Source of the DNA: Bacteroidaceae bacterium
Lineage (GTDB): Bacteria > Bacteroidota > Bacteroidia > Bacteroidales > Bacteroidaceae
Length of the DNA: 64,000 bases
Direction: 5' to 3'
Assembly (NCBI GenBank): GCA_017451645.1
Contig: JAFTNZ010000009.1
Location: forward strand, 51,729-115,728
Shown here: in pieces, positions 9,152-17,125 of the stretch
Position numbering within the stretch: position 1 is the first letter of the stretch
Layout of the letters: each line of letters starts with the position of its first letter
The notes under the pieces: generated by a model
Told to the model about the DNA's origin: nothing
Seen by the model: the letters and a program-made list of their open reading frames with translations, nothing else
Database searches by the model: none
Translations under genes and position numbers: made by a program

Positions 9152-10450
9152 ATGTTCAAAATCTATCTGAGACAAGCATGGAACTTGGTGAAGCAGAACA
9201 AGCTCTTCACCTCCATCTACGTGATTGGCACAGGACTGGCCATCGCGCTGACGATGATACTCTTCATCGTCCACTACATCAAATTTGCACCCATCTATCC
9301 CGAGGAGAACCGGGGGAGGACGCTGGTGATAAAAGCTATGGAAGCAAACACCGAAGAGGGAAGGAACAGCCAAGGATGTTGCTCGCCTTATCTCTCAAAA
9401 GTATTGGAGGGATTACCTCATCTGGAGGCCATCGCCGTGGCAGACCACCAATGGATGCTCTCCCCCTCGGAGGTAAGCAACCCTGGTGAAATAAACGGTC
9501 TGAAGACCATCGTGCGACACGTCAACGACGGCTTCTGGCAGGTGTTCACCTTCCGCTTCCTGGCGGGTAAACCTTTCACCAAGGCTGACATGGATGCCAA
9601 GCAACAGGTAGCTGTGGTGCAGGAGGAGGTAGCCCTGCAACTCTTCGGCACCACGGAAGCCGTGGGCAAACGTCTGATCTGCGGTGATAAGGAGTTCAGG
9701 GTGGTAGGTGTGGTGGAAAACAGTTCGGTGGCCGCACCTGACTCTTATGCCGGTGTATGGATTCCTGCCACACTGAGCCTGCAATACGAAGACGAAATGG
9801 CGAACAGGGAGCACTTCATCGGCCTCTTTACCATCAACCTGCTCTCTACCTCGCGTGCCGACAATGACTTGCTGAAGGAAGAGGTGCGAGAGGCCATTCG
9901 CCAGTATGACGCTGACAACACCCAATGGAAACACAACCCATGGGGACAGCCCGTGGAGCACTGGGTAAGCCTTTATCAGAGCCAAACGGAATTGAACATC
10001 AAAGAGGTGGTACTCGACCTGCTCTACCTGCTGTTGGCCATGCTCTTCATCCCGGCACTGAACCTGAGCGGTATGATCTCCTCGCGTATGGACCACCGCT
10101 TGGTGGAGATAGGCGTGCGCAAGGCATACGGTGCCTCCAACGCTTCCATCCTCCGGCAAGTGCTGAGCGAAAACTTGGTCCTCACCGTGGCAGGCGGACT
10201 GGTGGGCCTGCTCCTCGCCTACCTGATTATTCTCACATGCAGCCACTGGATTCTCGGTCTGTTCGACAACCTCGGCCTCTATGCCTTTGCAGAAAGCAGC
10301 CCGCGCATCACCGCCGACATGTTGCTCAATCCATGGGTATTCGGCTCTGCCTTCGGAGCCTGCCTGTTGCTGAACTTCATCTCGGCCTTCATCCCCACCG
10401 TGTGGGCGCTCCGGCATTCAATCATAGAATCATTACATAGCAAATTATGA
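9152..10450 (+). CDS. ABC transporter permease, MacB/FtsX family (first of two)
   Basis: This is an inner-membrane permease subunit of 432 residues. One N-terminal membrane helix (about residues 20-42, FTSIYVIGTGLAIALTMILFIVHYI) is followed by a large periplasmic MacB-like domain (about 45-285) and three C-terminal helices of the FtsX domain, with the family motif EIGVRKAYGASNASILRQVL near residue 330. The ATG at 9152 is chosen because an earlier GTG at 9128 lies inside repeat A1. Permease 2 starts 21 bases after its stop, and the two probably form a heterodimer energised by the ATPase at 11938. Confidence 0.92.
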   Translation: MFKIYLRQAWNLVKQNKLFTSIYVIGTGLAIALTMILFIVHYIKFAPIYPEENRGRTLVIKAMEANTEEGRNSQGCCSPYLSKVLEGLPHLEAIAVADHQWMLSPSEVSNPGEINGLKTIVRHVNDGFWQVFTFRFLAGKPFTKADMDAKQQVAVVQEEVALQLFGTTEAVGKRLICGDKEFRVVGVVENSSVAAPDSYAGVWIPATLSLQYEDEMANREHFIGLFTINLLSTSRADNDLLKEEVREAIRQYDADNTQWKHNPWGQPVEHWVSLYQSQTELNIKEVVLDLLYLLLAMLFIPALNLSGMISSRMDHRLVEIGVRKAYGASNASILRQVLSENLVLTVAGGLVGLLLAYLIILTCSHWILGLFDNLGLYAFAESSPRITADMLLNPWVFGSAFGACLLLNFISAFIPTVWALRHSIIESLHSKL

Positions 10451-10471
10451 AACAATAAAAACATTCCCAAT

Positions 10472-11773
10472 ATGATAAAAATGATTTTCAAACAACTGTG
10501 GAACCAGCGGCGACAAAACGGCTGGATTCTGCTGGAACTGACCGTCATCACCTTCTTCATCTTCACCACTTCGGTGGAGGTAGTAAGGGGGTTGGCCGAT
10601 TACGCCCTGCCCAACGGATATGAGAAAGAGGGAGCCTATTGTCTGCAACTGAAAGAGGACAAGGCATACAGTTTCAAATACGATGTGAAGGAAGACAAAG
10701 CGAAAGACTCAATCTTCCACGCCAACTTCAACCAACTGCTGCTGGCCATCAAAGGATGCCCTGAGGTGGAGGCCGTGGCTGTAACCAACCAACACTCTTT
10801 CCCCGGTTCGGGCTCACAGACGGCGTTAGCTATGTATCCGGAAGACAGTACGTTCACTCCTTTAAATACAGTGCGATACCGCACCTACCTTGCTGATGGC
10901 ACGGACTTCATCAAGGCATACGGCCTGACCGACGCCCACACCGGCGAACTGATGCAACTACCCGAACGCATCCACGAAGGCAGGAAGGTGATTGTCTCCG
11001 CCTCATTTGCCAGATATATGTTCGGCACTATCGATGTGGTGGGAAAGGGTATCGGAAAAGTCCATAATCCAAGTGGAAAAGACCTGCAGGAGATTGTGGG
11101 TGTCTATCAAGACTTCAAGCGTACCGACTTTCAGGTTGGCTACCCTTCAATACTCACCATCAACACAAAAATGAAAGGACAAAACCCGTTTGACCACTTC
11201 ATCATCTACCGCCTGAAGGAAGGAGTGGATGGCAATGCCTTCGAAAAGAAGGTAATGAACGAGATTGCTCCCCGCTTTGCCAACACCCCCACGGTGATTC
11301 AAGGCATCGAGAGCTTCGAAGAAAGCCTCAACTGGTATAACGACATCATCGGTGTCTATAACCACTTGCGCTACACCGCCGTGATGCTCTTCTTCGTGCT
11401 GCTCTGTGTCTTCCTCGGCATGACGGGAACGTTCTGGGTGCGCTGTCGGGCACGCCGTCAGGATATTGGGCTGATGCGCAGCATCGGAGCCTCGCAGGCC
11501 ACCATCACCCGCCAGTTTATGACGGAGGCGTGGATGCTGGTCACCATCGGCTTTCTCATTGCCCAACCGCTCATCATCCACTATATCCACGGACTGAAGT
11601 GGAACGTCATCGACCTCACCGCCCACTATTGGCAGGACAGCAAAACGTGGCTCACCCTCGCCACCGATGCACTCATCTACATCCTGATGATGCTGATTGC
11701 CCTGCTCGGCACGTGGTTTCCCGTGAAACAGGCATCCAAAGACTTGCCGGCGGAGGCGCTGAGGGATGAGTAA
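10472..11773 (+). CDS. ABC transporter permease, MacB/FtsX family (second of two)
   Basis: It has the same architecture as its upstream neighbour: a helix near residues 20-40, a periplasmic domain up to about 290, then three helices (AVMLFFVLLCVFLGMTGTF begins the first). The FtsX motif RRQDIGLMRSIGASQATITR lies between the first two. At 433 residues it is full length. An alternative ATG lies three codons inside, at 10481. Sequence similarity to permease 1 is low by eye, so this is an old duplication or a heterodimeric pair and not a recent copy. Repeat A2 follows the stop. Confidence 0.91.
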   Translation: MIKMIFKQLWNQRRQNGWILLELTVITFFIFTTSVEVVRGLADYALPNGYEKEGAYCLQLKEDKAYSFKYDVKEDKAKDSIFHANFNQLLLAIKGCPEVEAVAVTNQHSFPGSGSQTALAMYPEDSTFTPLNTVRYRTYLADGTDFIKAYGLTDAHTGELMQLPERIHEGRKVIVSASFARYMFGTIDVVGKGIGKVHNPSGKDLQEIVGVYQDFKRTDFQVGYPSILTINTKMKGQNPFDHFIIYRLKEGVDGNAFEKKVMNEIAPRFANTPTVIQGIESFEESLNWYNDIIGVYNHLRYTAVMLFFVLLCVFLGMTGTFWVRCRARRQDIGLMRSIGASQATITRQFMTEAWMLVTIGFLIAQPLIIHYIHGLKWNVIDLTAHYWQDSKTWLTLATDALIYILMMLIALLGTWFPVKQASKDLPAEALRDE

Positions 11774-11795
11774 AGGAAGACCCTCCAAAACGGGA

Positions 11796-11918
11796 GACCC
11801 TCCCTAACCCTCCCTGTGAGGGAGGGGATCGGATAGTGAAATACTCATAAATAAACAATAAACAAACAACGGACTCTATCTGAGTTCCCTCCCTCACAGG
11901 GAGGGTCAGGGAGGGTCC
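11796..11918. repeat. GC-rich inverted-repeat element, copy A2
   Basis: Arms 11796-11826 and 11888-11918 are inverted copies with one mismatch and the same CCCTCCC-TGTGA-GGGAGGG core as copy A1. The interior also matches A1 apart from a short insertion. A partial extra fragment, GACCCTCC, precedes it at 11779-11786. It lies between permease 2 and the ATPase and contains no gene. Confidence 0.88.
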
Positions 11919-11937
11919 AATAAAAACCTAAAATAAT

Positions 11938-12609
11938 ATGTCAATCATCAAACTTACCGGTATCAACAAGATATACCGCACCAACGAGATAGAAACCCAG
12001 GCACTGGAAAACGTGAATCTGGAAGTAGAGAAAGGCGAATTCCTCAGCATCATGGGGCCTTCGGGATGTGGCAAATCCACGCTACTCAACATCATCGGCC
12101 TGCTGGACAAAGCTACAAGCGGCACCATCGAACTGTGTGGCACCGAGGCCATGACACTGAAGGACAAGGAGCTGGCCGAGTTCCGCAACCATCGGTTGGG
12201 ATTCATCTTCCAATCGTTCCACCTGGTAAACTCGCTGAATGTCATCGACAATGTGGAACTGCCCTTGCTCTACCGCAACGTGTCGGCGGGCGAACGCACA
12301 CGGCTGGCCAAGGAGGTGCTTGAGCGTGTGGGGCTGAGCCACCGCATGCGCCACATGCCCATGCAACTGTCCGGTGGACAGTGCCAGCGCGTGGCCATCG
12401 CCCGTGCCCTCATCGGTAATCCGGACATCATTCTGGCCGACGAGCCGACGGGTAACCTCGATTCAAAGATGGGTGCCGAAGTGATGGACCTGCTACGCCA
12501 ACTGAACCGCGAAGACGACCGCACCATCGTGATGGTGACCCACAACGAGGAGCAGGCACGCACCACCTCGCGCACCATCCGCTTCTTCGACGGAAGACAG
12601 GTGGAGTGA
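11938..12609 (+). CDS. ABC transporter ATP-binding protein, MacB/LolD family
   Basis: This cytoplasmic ATPase powers the two FtsX-type permeases. All nucleotide-binding motifs are visible in its 223 residues: Walker A GPSGCGKST near residue 40, Q-loop FIFQSF, signature LSGGQ near residue 143 followed by CQRVAIARAL, Walker B IILADEPTGNLDS, and H-loop MVTHN. LSGGQCQR has Cys where most relatives have Gln or Lys, a conservative position. The length equals that of stand-alone LolD/MacB ATPase domains. It is flanked by repeat A2 upstream and repeat B1 downstream. Confidence 0.95.
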   Translation: MSIIKLTGINKIYRTNEIETQALENVNLEVEKGEFLSIMGPSGCGKSTLLNIIGLLDKATSGTIELCGTEAMTLKDKELAEFRNHRLGFIFQSFHLVNSLNVIDNVELPLLYRNVSAGERTRLAKEVLERVGLSHRMRHMPMQLSGGQCQRVAIARALIGNPDIILADEPTGNLDSKMGAEVMDLLRQLNREDDRTIVMVTHNEEQARTTSRTIRFFDGRQVE

Positions 12610-12640
12610 AGAACAACAGACCCTCAGCGGCCCCTGTGGA

Positions 12641-12797
12641 CCCAACGGACCCTCCCCCTGCCCCTCCCAAGGGAGGGGAGTGAAATGTTGGGACAACAAT
12701 TCAATTAAAAAAATGAACTTATTATATTATGAACAGGATATATTATCATAGTCGAAACATTCTACTCCCCTCCCTTGGGAGGGGCAGGGGGAGGGTC
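12641..12797. repeat. GC-rich inverted-repeat element, copy B1, running into the TolC gene
   Basis: Arm 1 (12647-12681) and arm 2 (12764-12797) are inverted copies around CCCCTCCC-AA-GGGAGGGG. The interior is AT-rich and ends in AACATTCT, complementary to the AATGTT after arm 1. Bases 12641-12680 are identical over 40 positions to 49011-49050 inside dnaG. Arm 2 lies within the first codons of the TolC-like gene. Confidence 0.88.
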
Positions 12798-14255
12798 TTC
12801 TTCCTCTGCTGTCTGCTCGTCTGCTCGGCATTGTCGTCCCAACCGCGCCCCATCACTCTTGAAGAGGCCATCCTGACGGCACGCACACAGAGCGTGGATG
12901 CGGCCGTGGCACTAAATGAACTGAAGACGGCCTACTGGGAATACCGCACCCACCGCGCTGACCTGTTGCCGGAGATGAGCCTGTCGGCTTCGCTGCCAAA
13001 TTACAACAAGCGCTACAACTCGTATCAGCAGGAGGACGGTTCCTACACCTTCGTGCGCAACAACTACTTGGGCATGAACGGCGCACTGGCCATCAACCAG
13101 AAGATTTGGCCTACGGGCGGAACGCTCTCCCTGCAAACGTCGCTCGACTACATGAAACAGCTGACGGGCGACCGCACGGAGCGCTACATGTCGGTGCCCG
13201 TGGCACTGCAACTGAGCCAACCCATCTTCGGCGTGAACAGCGTGAAGTGGGACCGCCGCATCGAACCTGTGCGCTATGCTGAGGCCAAGGCTGCCTTCCT
13301 CAGCGCCACCGAGGAGGTGACGATGAGCACCATCAACTACTTCTTCAACCTCCTCCTTGCACGCGAGAATGTGAGCATCGCCCGCCAAAACCTCGACAAT
13401 GCCCGCAAGCTGCACGAGGTGGCCAAGGCCAAACGCCGCATGGGGCAAATAAGCGAGAACGACCTGCTGCAGCTGGAGCTGAATGTGCTGAACGCCCAAT
13501 CGGCCCTCACCGAGAACGAGAGCAGCATGAAGAGCCACATGTTCAAACTCCGCTCCTTCCTCGGATGGAACGAGCAGGAGGAGCTGGAGCCGGTGCTGCC
13601 CGACACCATTCCCGGCACATTGCTGGAGTATAGCCAGGTGTTGCAGAAGGCATTGGAGAACAACTCCTTCGTCCACAACATACGCCGCCGACAGCTTGAG
13701 GCCGACTATCAGGTGGCCAAGGCACGGGGCAACCGCCGGCAGATAACCCTCTTTGCACAGGTGGGCTACACGGGCACCGACCGCACGATGAATGGAGCTT
13801 ACGACCACTTGCTGGACAACCAAGTGGTGGAGGTGGGCTTCAGCATCCCGCTCGTCGATTGGGGCAAGCGCCGCGGACAGGTGAAGGTGGCCGAAAGCAA
13901 CCGCGAAGTGACAGCCAGCCGCCTCCGGCAGGAGAGCATGAACTTCAACCAGAACCTCTTCATCCTCGTGGAGCAGTACAACAACCAGCGGGCCCAACTC
14001 GACATTGCCCGCGAGGCCGACCGCATCGCCCAACGCCGCTACCACACCAACGTGGAGACTTTCCTCATCGGCCGCATCAGCACCCTCGACCTCAACGACG
14101 CGCAAATGAGCAAGGACGAGGCACGACAGAAGCACATCACCGAACTGTTCTACTACTGGTACTACTACTACCAGCTCCGTAGCCTCACCCTTTGGGACTT
14201 CGACAAGCAGACGGGCATCGACGCCGATTTTGAAGCGATAGTGAAGGGGAGGTGA
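12729..14255 (+). CDS. TolC-family outer-membrane efflux protein
   Basis: This is the outer-membrane channel of the efflux system, 508 residues. Two TolC repeats of long alpha-hairpins are visible (about residues 55-265 and 290-490), with coiled-coil stretches such as LLARENVSIARQNLDNARKL and strands between them. Its N-terminus is odd: codons 12 to 23 (LLPSLGRGRGRV) are encoded by arm 2 of repeat B1, followed by the hydrophobic signal core FFLCCLLVCSALSS. The only ATG giving this signal peptide, at 12729, lies in the interior of the repeat. Translation may therefore depend on the inserted element. Confidence 0.9.
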   Translation: MNRIYYHSRNILLPSLGRGRGRVFFLCCLLVCSALSSQPRPITLEEAILTARTQSVDAAVALNELKTAYWEYRTHRADLLPEMSLSASLPNYNKRYNSYQQEDGSYTFVRNNYLGMNGALAINQKIWPTGGTLSLQTSLDYMKQLTGDRTERYMSVPVALQLSQPIFGVNSVKWDRRIEPVRYAEAKAAFLSATEEVTMSTINYFFNLLLARENVSIARQNLDNARKLHEVAKAKRRMGQISENDLLQLELNVLNAQSALTENESSMKSHMFKLRSFLGWNEQEELEPVLPDTIPGTLLEYSQVLQKALENNSFVHNIRRRQLEADYQVAKARGNRRQITLFAQVGYTGTDRTMNGAYDHLLDNQVVEVGFSIPLVDWGKRRGQVKVAESNREVTASRLRQESMNFNQNLFILVEQYNNQRAQLDIAREADRIAQRRYHTNVETFLIGRISTLDLNDAQMSKDEARQKHITELFYYWYYYYQLRSLTLWDFDKQTGIDADFEAIVKGR

Positions 14256-14277
14256 AAGCATCTTTTCCTGCCATTTG

Positions 14278-14310
14278 TTTGGAAATATGAAAAAGATAAG
14301 ATACTTTTGC
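14278..14310 (+). promoter_or_regulatory. Internal TTTG/TAnnTTTG promoter for the regulator and kinase genes
   Basis: TTTG at 14278-14281 and TACTTTTGC at 14302-14310 are 20 bases apart, which matches the Bacteroidota -33/-7 consensus exactly. Transcription would start around 14313-14316, zero to four bases before the regulator ATG. The two regulatory genes could thus be expressed at a basal level by the housekeeping sigma factor. Confidence 0.68.
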
Positions 14311-14316
14311 ACCATT

Positions 14317-15681
14317 ATGATACTGATAATAGACGATGATCAGAGCATACGCTCGTCGCTGGGCTTCATGCTGAAGCGGGCGGGGCACGAGGTGACGGCC
14401 GTGGGCACTCCCAAGGAAGCACTGGAGGTGGTAAGGGAAACTGCGCCCCGACTGATGCTGATGGACATGAACTTCTCGCTCGCTACCGACGGGGAGGAGG
14501 GATTGACACTGCTCCGTCAGGTGAAACTCTTCTGCCCGCAAGTGCCAGTCATCCTGATGACGGCGTGGGGAAGCATCCAACTGGCCGTGAAGGGGATGCA
14601 GGCGGGCGCATTCGACTTCGTCACCAAACCATGGAACAATGTGGCACTGATGCAGCGCATCGAAACGGCACTCGAACTGACCGCCGGAAAGACGGATGAC
14701 AATACAACGAATGCGGATGACGGAGAGTTTGACCGTAGCCACATCATCGGCCGCAGCGAGGGACTGCTGAGAGTGCTGGAGGTGGCAAAGCGCATTGCCC
14801 ACACCACCGCTTCGGTGCTCATCACGGGCGAGAGCGGAACAGGCAAGGAACTGATAGCAGAGGCAATACACCGTAACAGTCCGCGACGGGGGAAACCTTT
14901 CGTAAAAGTGAACTTGGGCGGTATCTCGCAATCGCTGTTCGAGAGTGAAATGTTCGGACACAAAAAAGGCTCCTTCACCGGTGCAGTGAACGACCGGGCG
15001 GGACGCTTCGAAATGGCGGACAAGGGCACCATCTTTCTGGACGAAATAGGCGAACTGGACCTTAGCTGCCAAGTGAAGATGCTGCGCGTGCTACAGGAAC
15101 AGACCTTCGAACGGTTAGGCGAGAGCACACCACGCAAGACGGACATCCGCGTGGTGAGCGCCACCAATGCCGACCTGCCACAGATGGTGCGCGAGGGAAC
15201 TTTCCGCGAAGACCTCTTCTACCGCATCAACCTCATCACGGTACACCTGCCAGCCTTGCGCGAACGACGTGATGACATTCCCCTGTTGGTGCGCCACTTC
15301 ATCGACCAACAATGCCGGCAGAACGGACTGCCACCGGTAAGTGTTACCCCCGAAGCAATGCAGTACCTGCGTACACTGCCCTACCCCGGAAACATACGCG
15401 AACTGAAGAATTTGGTGGAGCGCACCCTGTTGGTGAGTGGAAACGAGGAACTGACGGCTGATGACTTCAAGGCCATGCATTCTCTCGCAGGCCAATCGGA
15501 AGCAGTCCAGACAACCACTCCGCCAGCCACCGAAGGGCTGACACTGGACGAAATAGAGAAACAGGCCATCCAGCAAGCTATCAGCCGCTACAGGGGCAAC
15601 CTTTCGCTCGTAGCCGTGGAACTGGGCATCAGCCGCGGAGCACTCTATCGGAGATTAGAGAAATATGGAATTGAGTTTTAG
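14317..15681 (+). CDS. NtrC-family sigma-54-dependent response regulator
   Basis: This transcriptional activator has 454 residues. Receiver domain residues 1-120 carry the acidic pocket D6-D8, phospho-acceptor Asp50 (LMLMDMNF) and Lys104 (VTKPW). The AAA+ domain has Walker A GESGTGKE, the sigma-54-contact loop GSFTGA (usual form GAFTGA), Walker B GTIFLDEIGEL, and a sensor region with RINLITVHLPALRERRDDI. A Fis-type helix-turn-helix closes the protein (NLSLVAVELGISRGALYRRL). The ATG at 14317 begins exactly at the receiver fold; the ATG at 14275 would place the promoter inside the gene. The histidine kinase follows 14 bases later. The probable target is the operon's own promoter at 7701. Confidence 0.95.
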   Translation: MILIIDDDQSIRSSLGFMLKRAGHEVTAVGTPKEALEVVRETAPRLMLMDMNFSLATDGEEGLTLLRQVKLFCPQVPVILMTAWGSIQLAVKGMQAGAFDFVTKPWNNVALMQRIETALELTAGKTDDNTTNADDGEFDRSHIIGRSEGLLRVLEVAKRIAHTTASVLITGESGTGKELIAEAIHRNSPRRGKPFVKVNLGGISQSLFESEMFGHKKGSFTGAVNDRAGRFEMADKGTIFLDEIGELDLSCQVKMLRVLQEQTFERLGESTPRKTDIRVVSATNADLPQMVREGTFREDLFYRINLITVHLPALRERRDDIPLLVRHFIDQQCRQNGLPPVSVTPEAMQYLRTLPYPGNIRELKNLVERTLLVSGNEELTADDFKAMHSLAGQSEAVQTTTPPATEGLTLDEIEKQAIQQAISRYRGNLSLVAVELGISRGALYRRLEKYGIEF

Positions 15682-15695
15682 GAGAAAATAAAAAT

Positions 15696-17003
15696 ATGTT
15701 TTCCTTCAAACGAATGTTCATCCTGTTGGCAACGCTGCTGGTTGTCATTGCCCTCCTGCTGGGTCTGCTGTCAGTAGATGAGCGGGGGATACTGTTCTAT
15801 GTGGCCGAAGCTATGGTGGCCGTCACCTTGGTGGGCCTGTACTACTTCTACCAAAAGGTGGTGAAACCCATCTATATACTGACAGGCGGATTGGACTTGC
15901 TGCGCGAACAGGATTTCAGCAGCCGGCTGAAACCCGTGGGACAACGGGAAACGGACCAAATAATCGACACCTTTAACCGCATGTTGGAACAACTGAAGAA
16001 CGAACGGTTGCGCGTGAGGGAGCAGAACCATTTTCTGGACTTGCTCATCAGCGTGTCGCCCATGGGAGTGGTGTTGCAGGACTTCGACAGTCACATCACC
16101 GACATGAACCCGGCCGCCCTGCGCTTCATGGGGCTGACATCGGTAGAGGAAATAAAGGGAAAACAATTCAAGGAAATAGAGACACCGCTGTCAGCCGAGA
16201 TTGCAGCTATCCCACGGGGCGAGACACGCACGGTACGGCTGAGCGATTCGATGGTCTATCGCCTGTCGCACCTGTCGTTCGTCGATCGGGGATTCCCCCA
16301 TCCGTTCATCCTGATTGAGAGTCTGACCGATGAAGTGATGAAGGCCGAGAAGAAAGCCTACGAGAAAGTCATCCGCATGATAGCCCACGAAGTGAACAAC
16401 AGCGTGGCCGGCATCACTTCCACCCTCGACTCCGTAAGTCAGGCTTTGGCCGAAATGGATGACACGGCAGAACTGTGCGAAGTGATGGCCGTCTGTGTAG
16501 AGCGCTGTTACAGCATGAGCAACTTCATCACCCGCTTTGCCGACGTAGTGAAGATTCCCGAGCCACAACTGCAGGAGGTTGATTTGAACACATTGGTACA
16601 GAACAATCTTTGCATCTTGGAGGGACTTTGCCTGCCACAGGGCATCCGACTCAGGCTGCAGCTCTGTCCTGACCCGTTGCCGGTGAAGATTGACACACCG
16701 CTCTTTGCACAAGTGCTGCAGAACATCATAAAGAATGCGGTAGAAAGTATCGGGCACAATGAAGGAGAAATCATCCTCACCACCGCGTCGTCGCCCTGCA
16801 CCGCCATTGAGATAGCCGATAACGGACGGGGCATCAGCCGAGAAACAGAGCAGAAACTCTTCACACCCTTCTTCTCCACCAAGCCCGACGGGCAGGGCAT
16901 CGGCCTCATCTTCACCCGTGAGGTGTTGCTGAAACACGGTTGCACCTTCTCCCTCCGCACTTGGTCCGACGGCCTGACCCGCTTCCGCATTGAGTGGAAA
17001 TAA
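15696..17003 (+). CDS. Sensor histidine kinase, partner of the NtrC-type regulator
   Basis: This inner-membrane kinase has 435 residues. Two closely spaced membrane helices (about 8-27 and 33-52) leave almost no periplasmic domain, so the signal is probably sensed in the membrane or cytoplasm. A HAMP-like segment (about 53-105) and a PAS domain (about 110-200) precede the phospho-acceptor His231 in MIAHEVNNSVAGI. The ATPase domain has NIIKNAVESI (N box), IADNGRGIS (G1) and GQGIGLIFTREVL (G2). The NtrB/AtoS-like H-box with Asn after Glu is usual for partners of NtrC-type regulators. It is the last gene of the operon. Confidence 0.94.
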   Translation: MFSFKRMFILLATLLVVIALLLGLLSVDERGILFYVAEAMVAVTLVGLYYFYQKVVKPIYILTGGLDLLREQDFSSRLKPVGQRETDQIIDTFNRMLEQLKNERLRVREQNHFLDLLISVSPMGVVLQDFDSHITDMNPAALRFMGLTSVEEIKGKQFKEIETPLSAEIAAIPRGETRTVRLSDSMVYRLSHLSFVDRGFPHPFILIESLTDEVMKAEKKAYEKVIRMIAHEVNNSVAGITSTLDSVSQALAEMDDTAELCEVMAVCVERCYSMSNFITRFADVVKIPEPQLQEVDLNTLVQNNLCILEGLCLPQGIRLRLQLCPDPLPVKIDTPLFAQVLQNIIKNAVESIGHNEGEIILTTASSPCTAIEIADNGRGISRETEQKLFTPFFSTKPDGQGIGLIFTREVLLKHGCTFSLRTWSDGLTRFRIEWK

Positions 17004-17061
17004 GTGAAGAAAGAATGGTACATTATTCAAACCGCTTTCTTTTCACGAAAGCCCCCCAAAA

Positions 17062-17112
17062 AACAAAAACGTCCGGAACCGCCTATTGTGCATGGTTCCG
17101 GACGTTTTTGTT
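17062..17112. terminator. Bidirectional terminator between the kinase gene and the second PL1 gene
   Basis: AACAAAAACGTCCGGAACC and GGTTCCGGACGTTTTTGTT are perfectly complementary over 19 bp, with a 13-base loop and T-runs on both strands. It serves two convergent genes. Confidence 0.88.
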
Positions 17113-17125
17113 CCATAAGGAGGTA

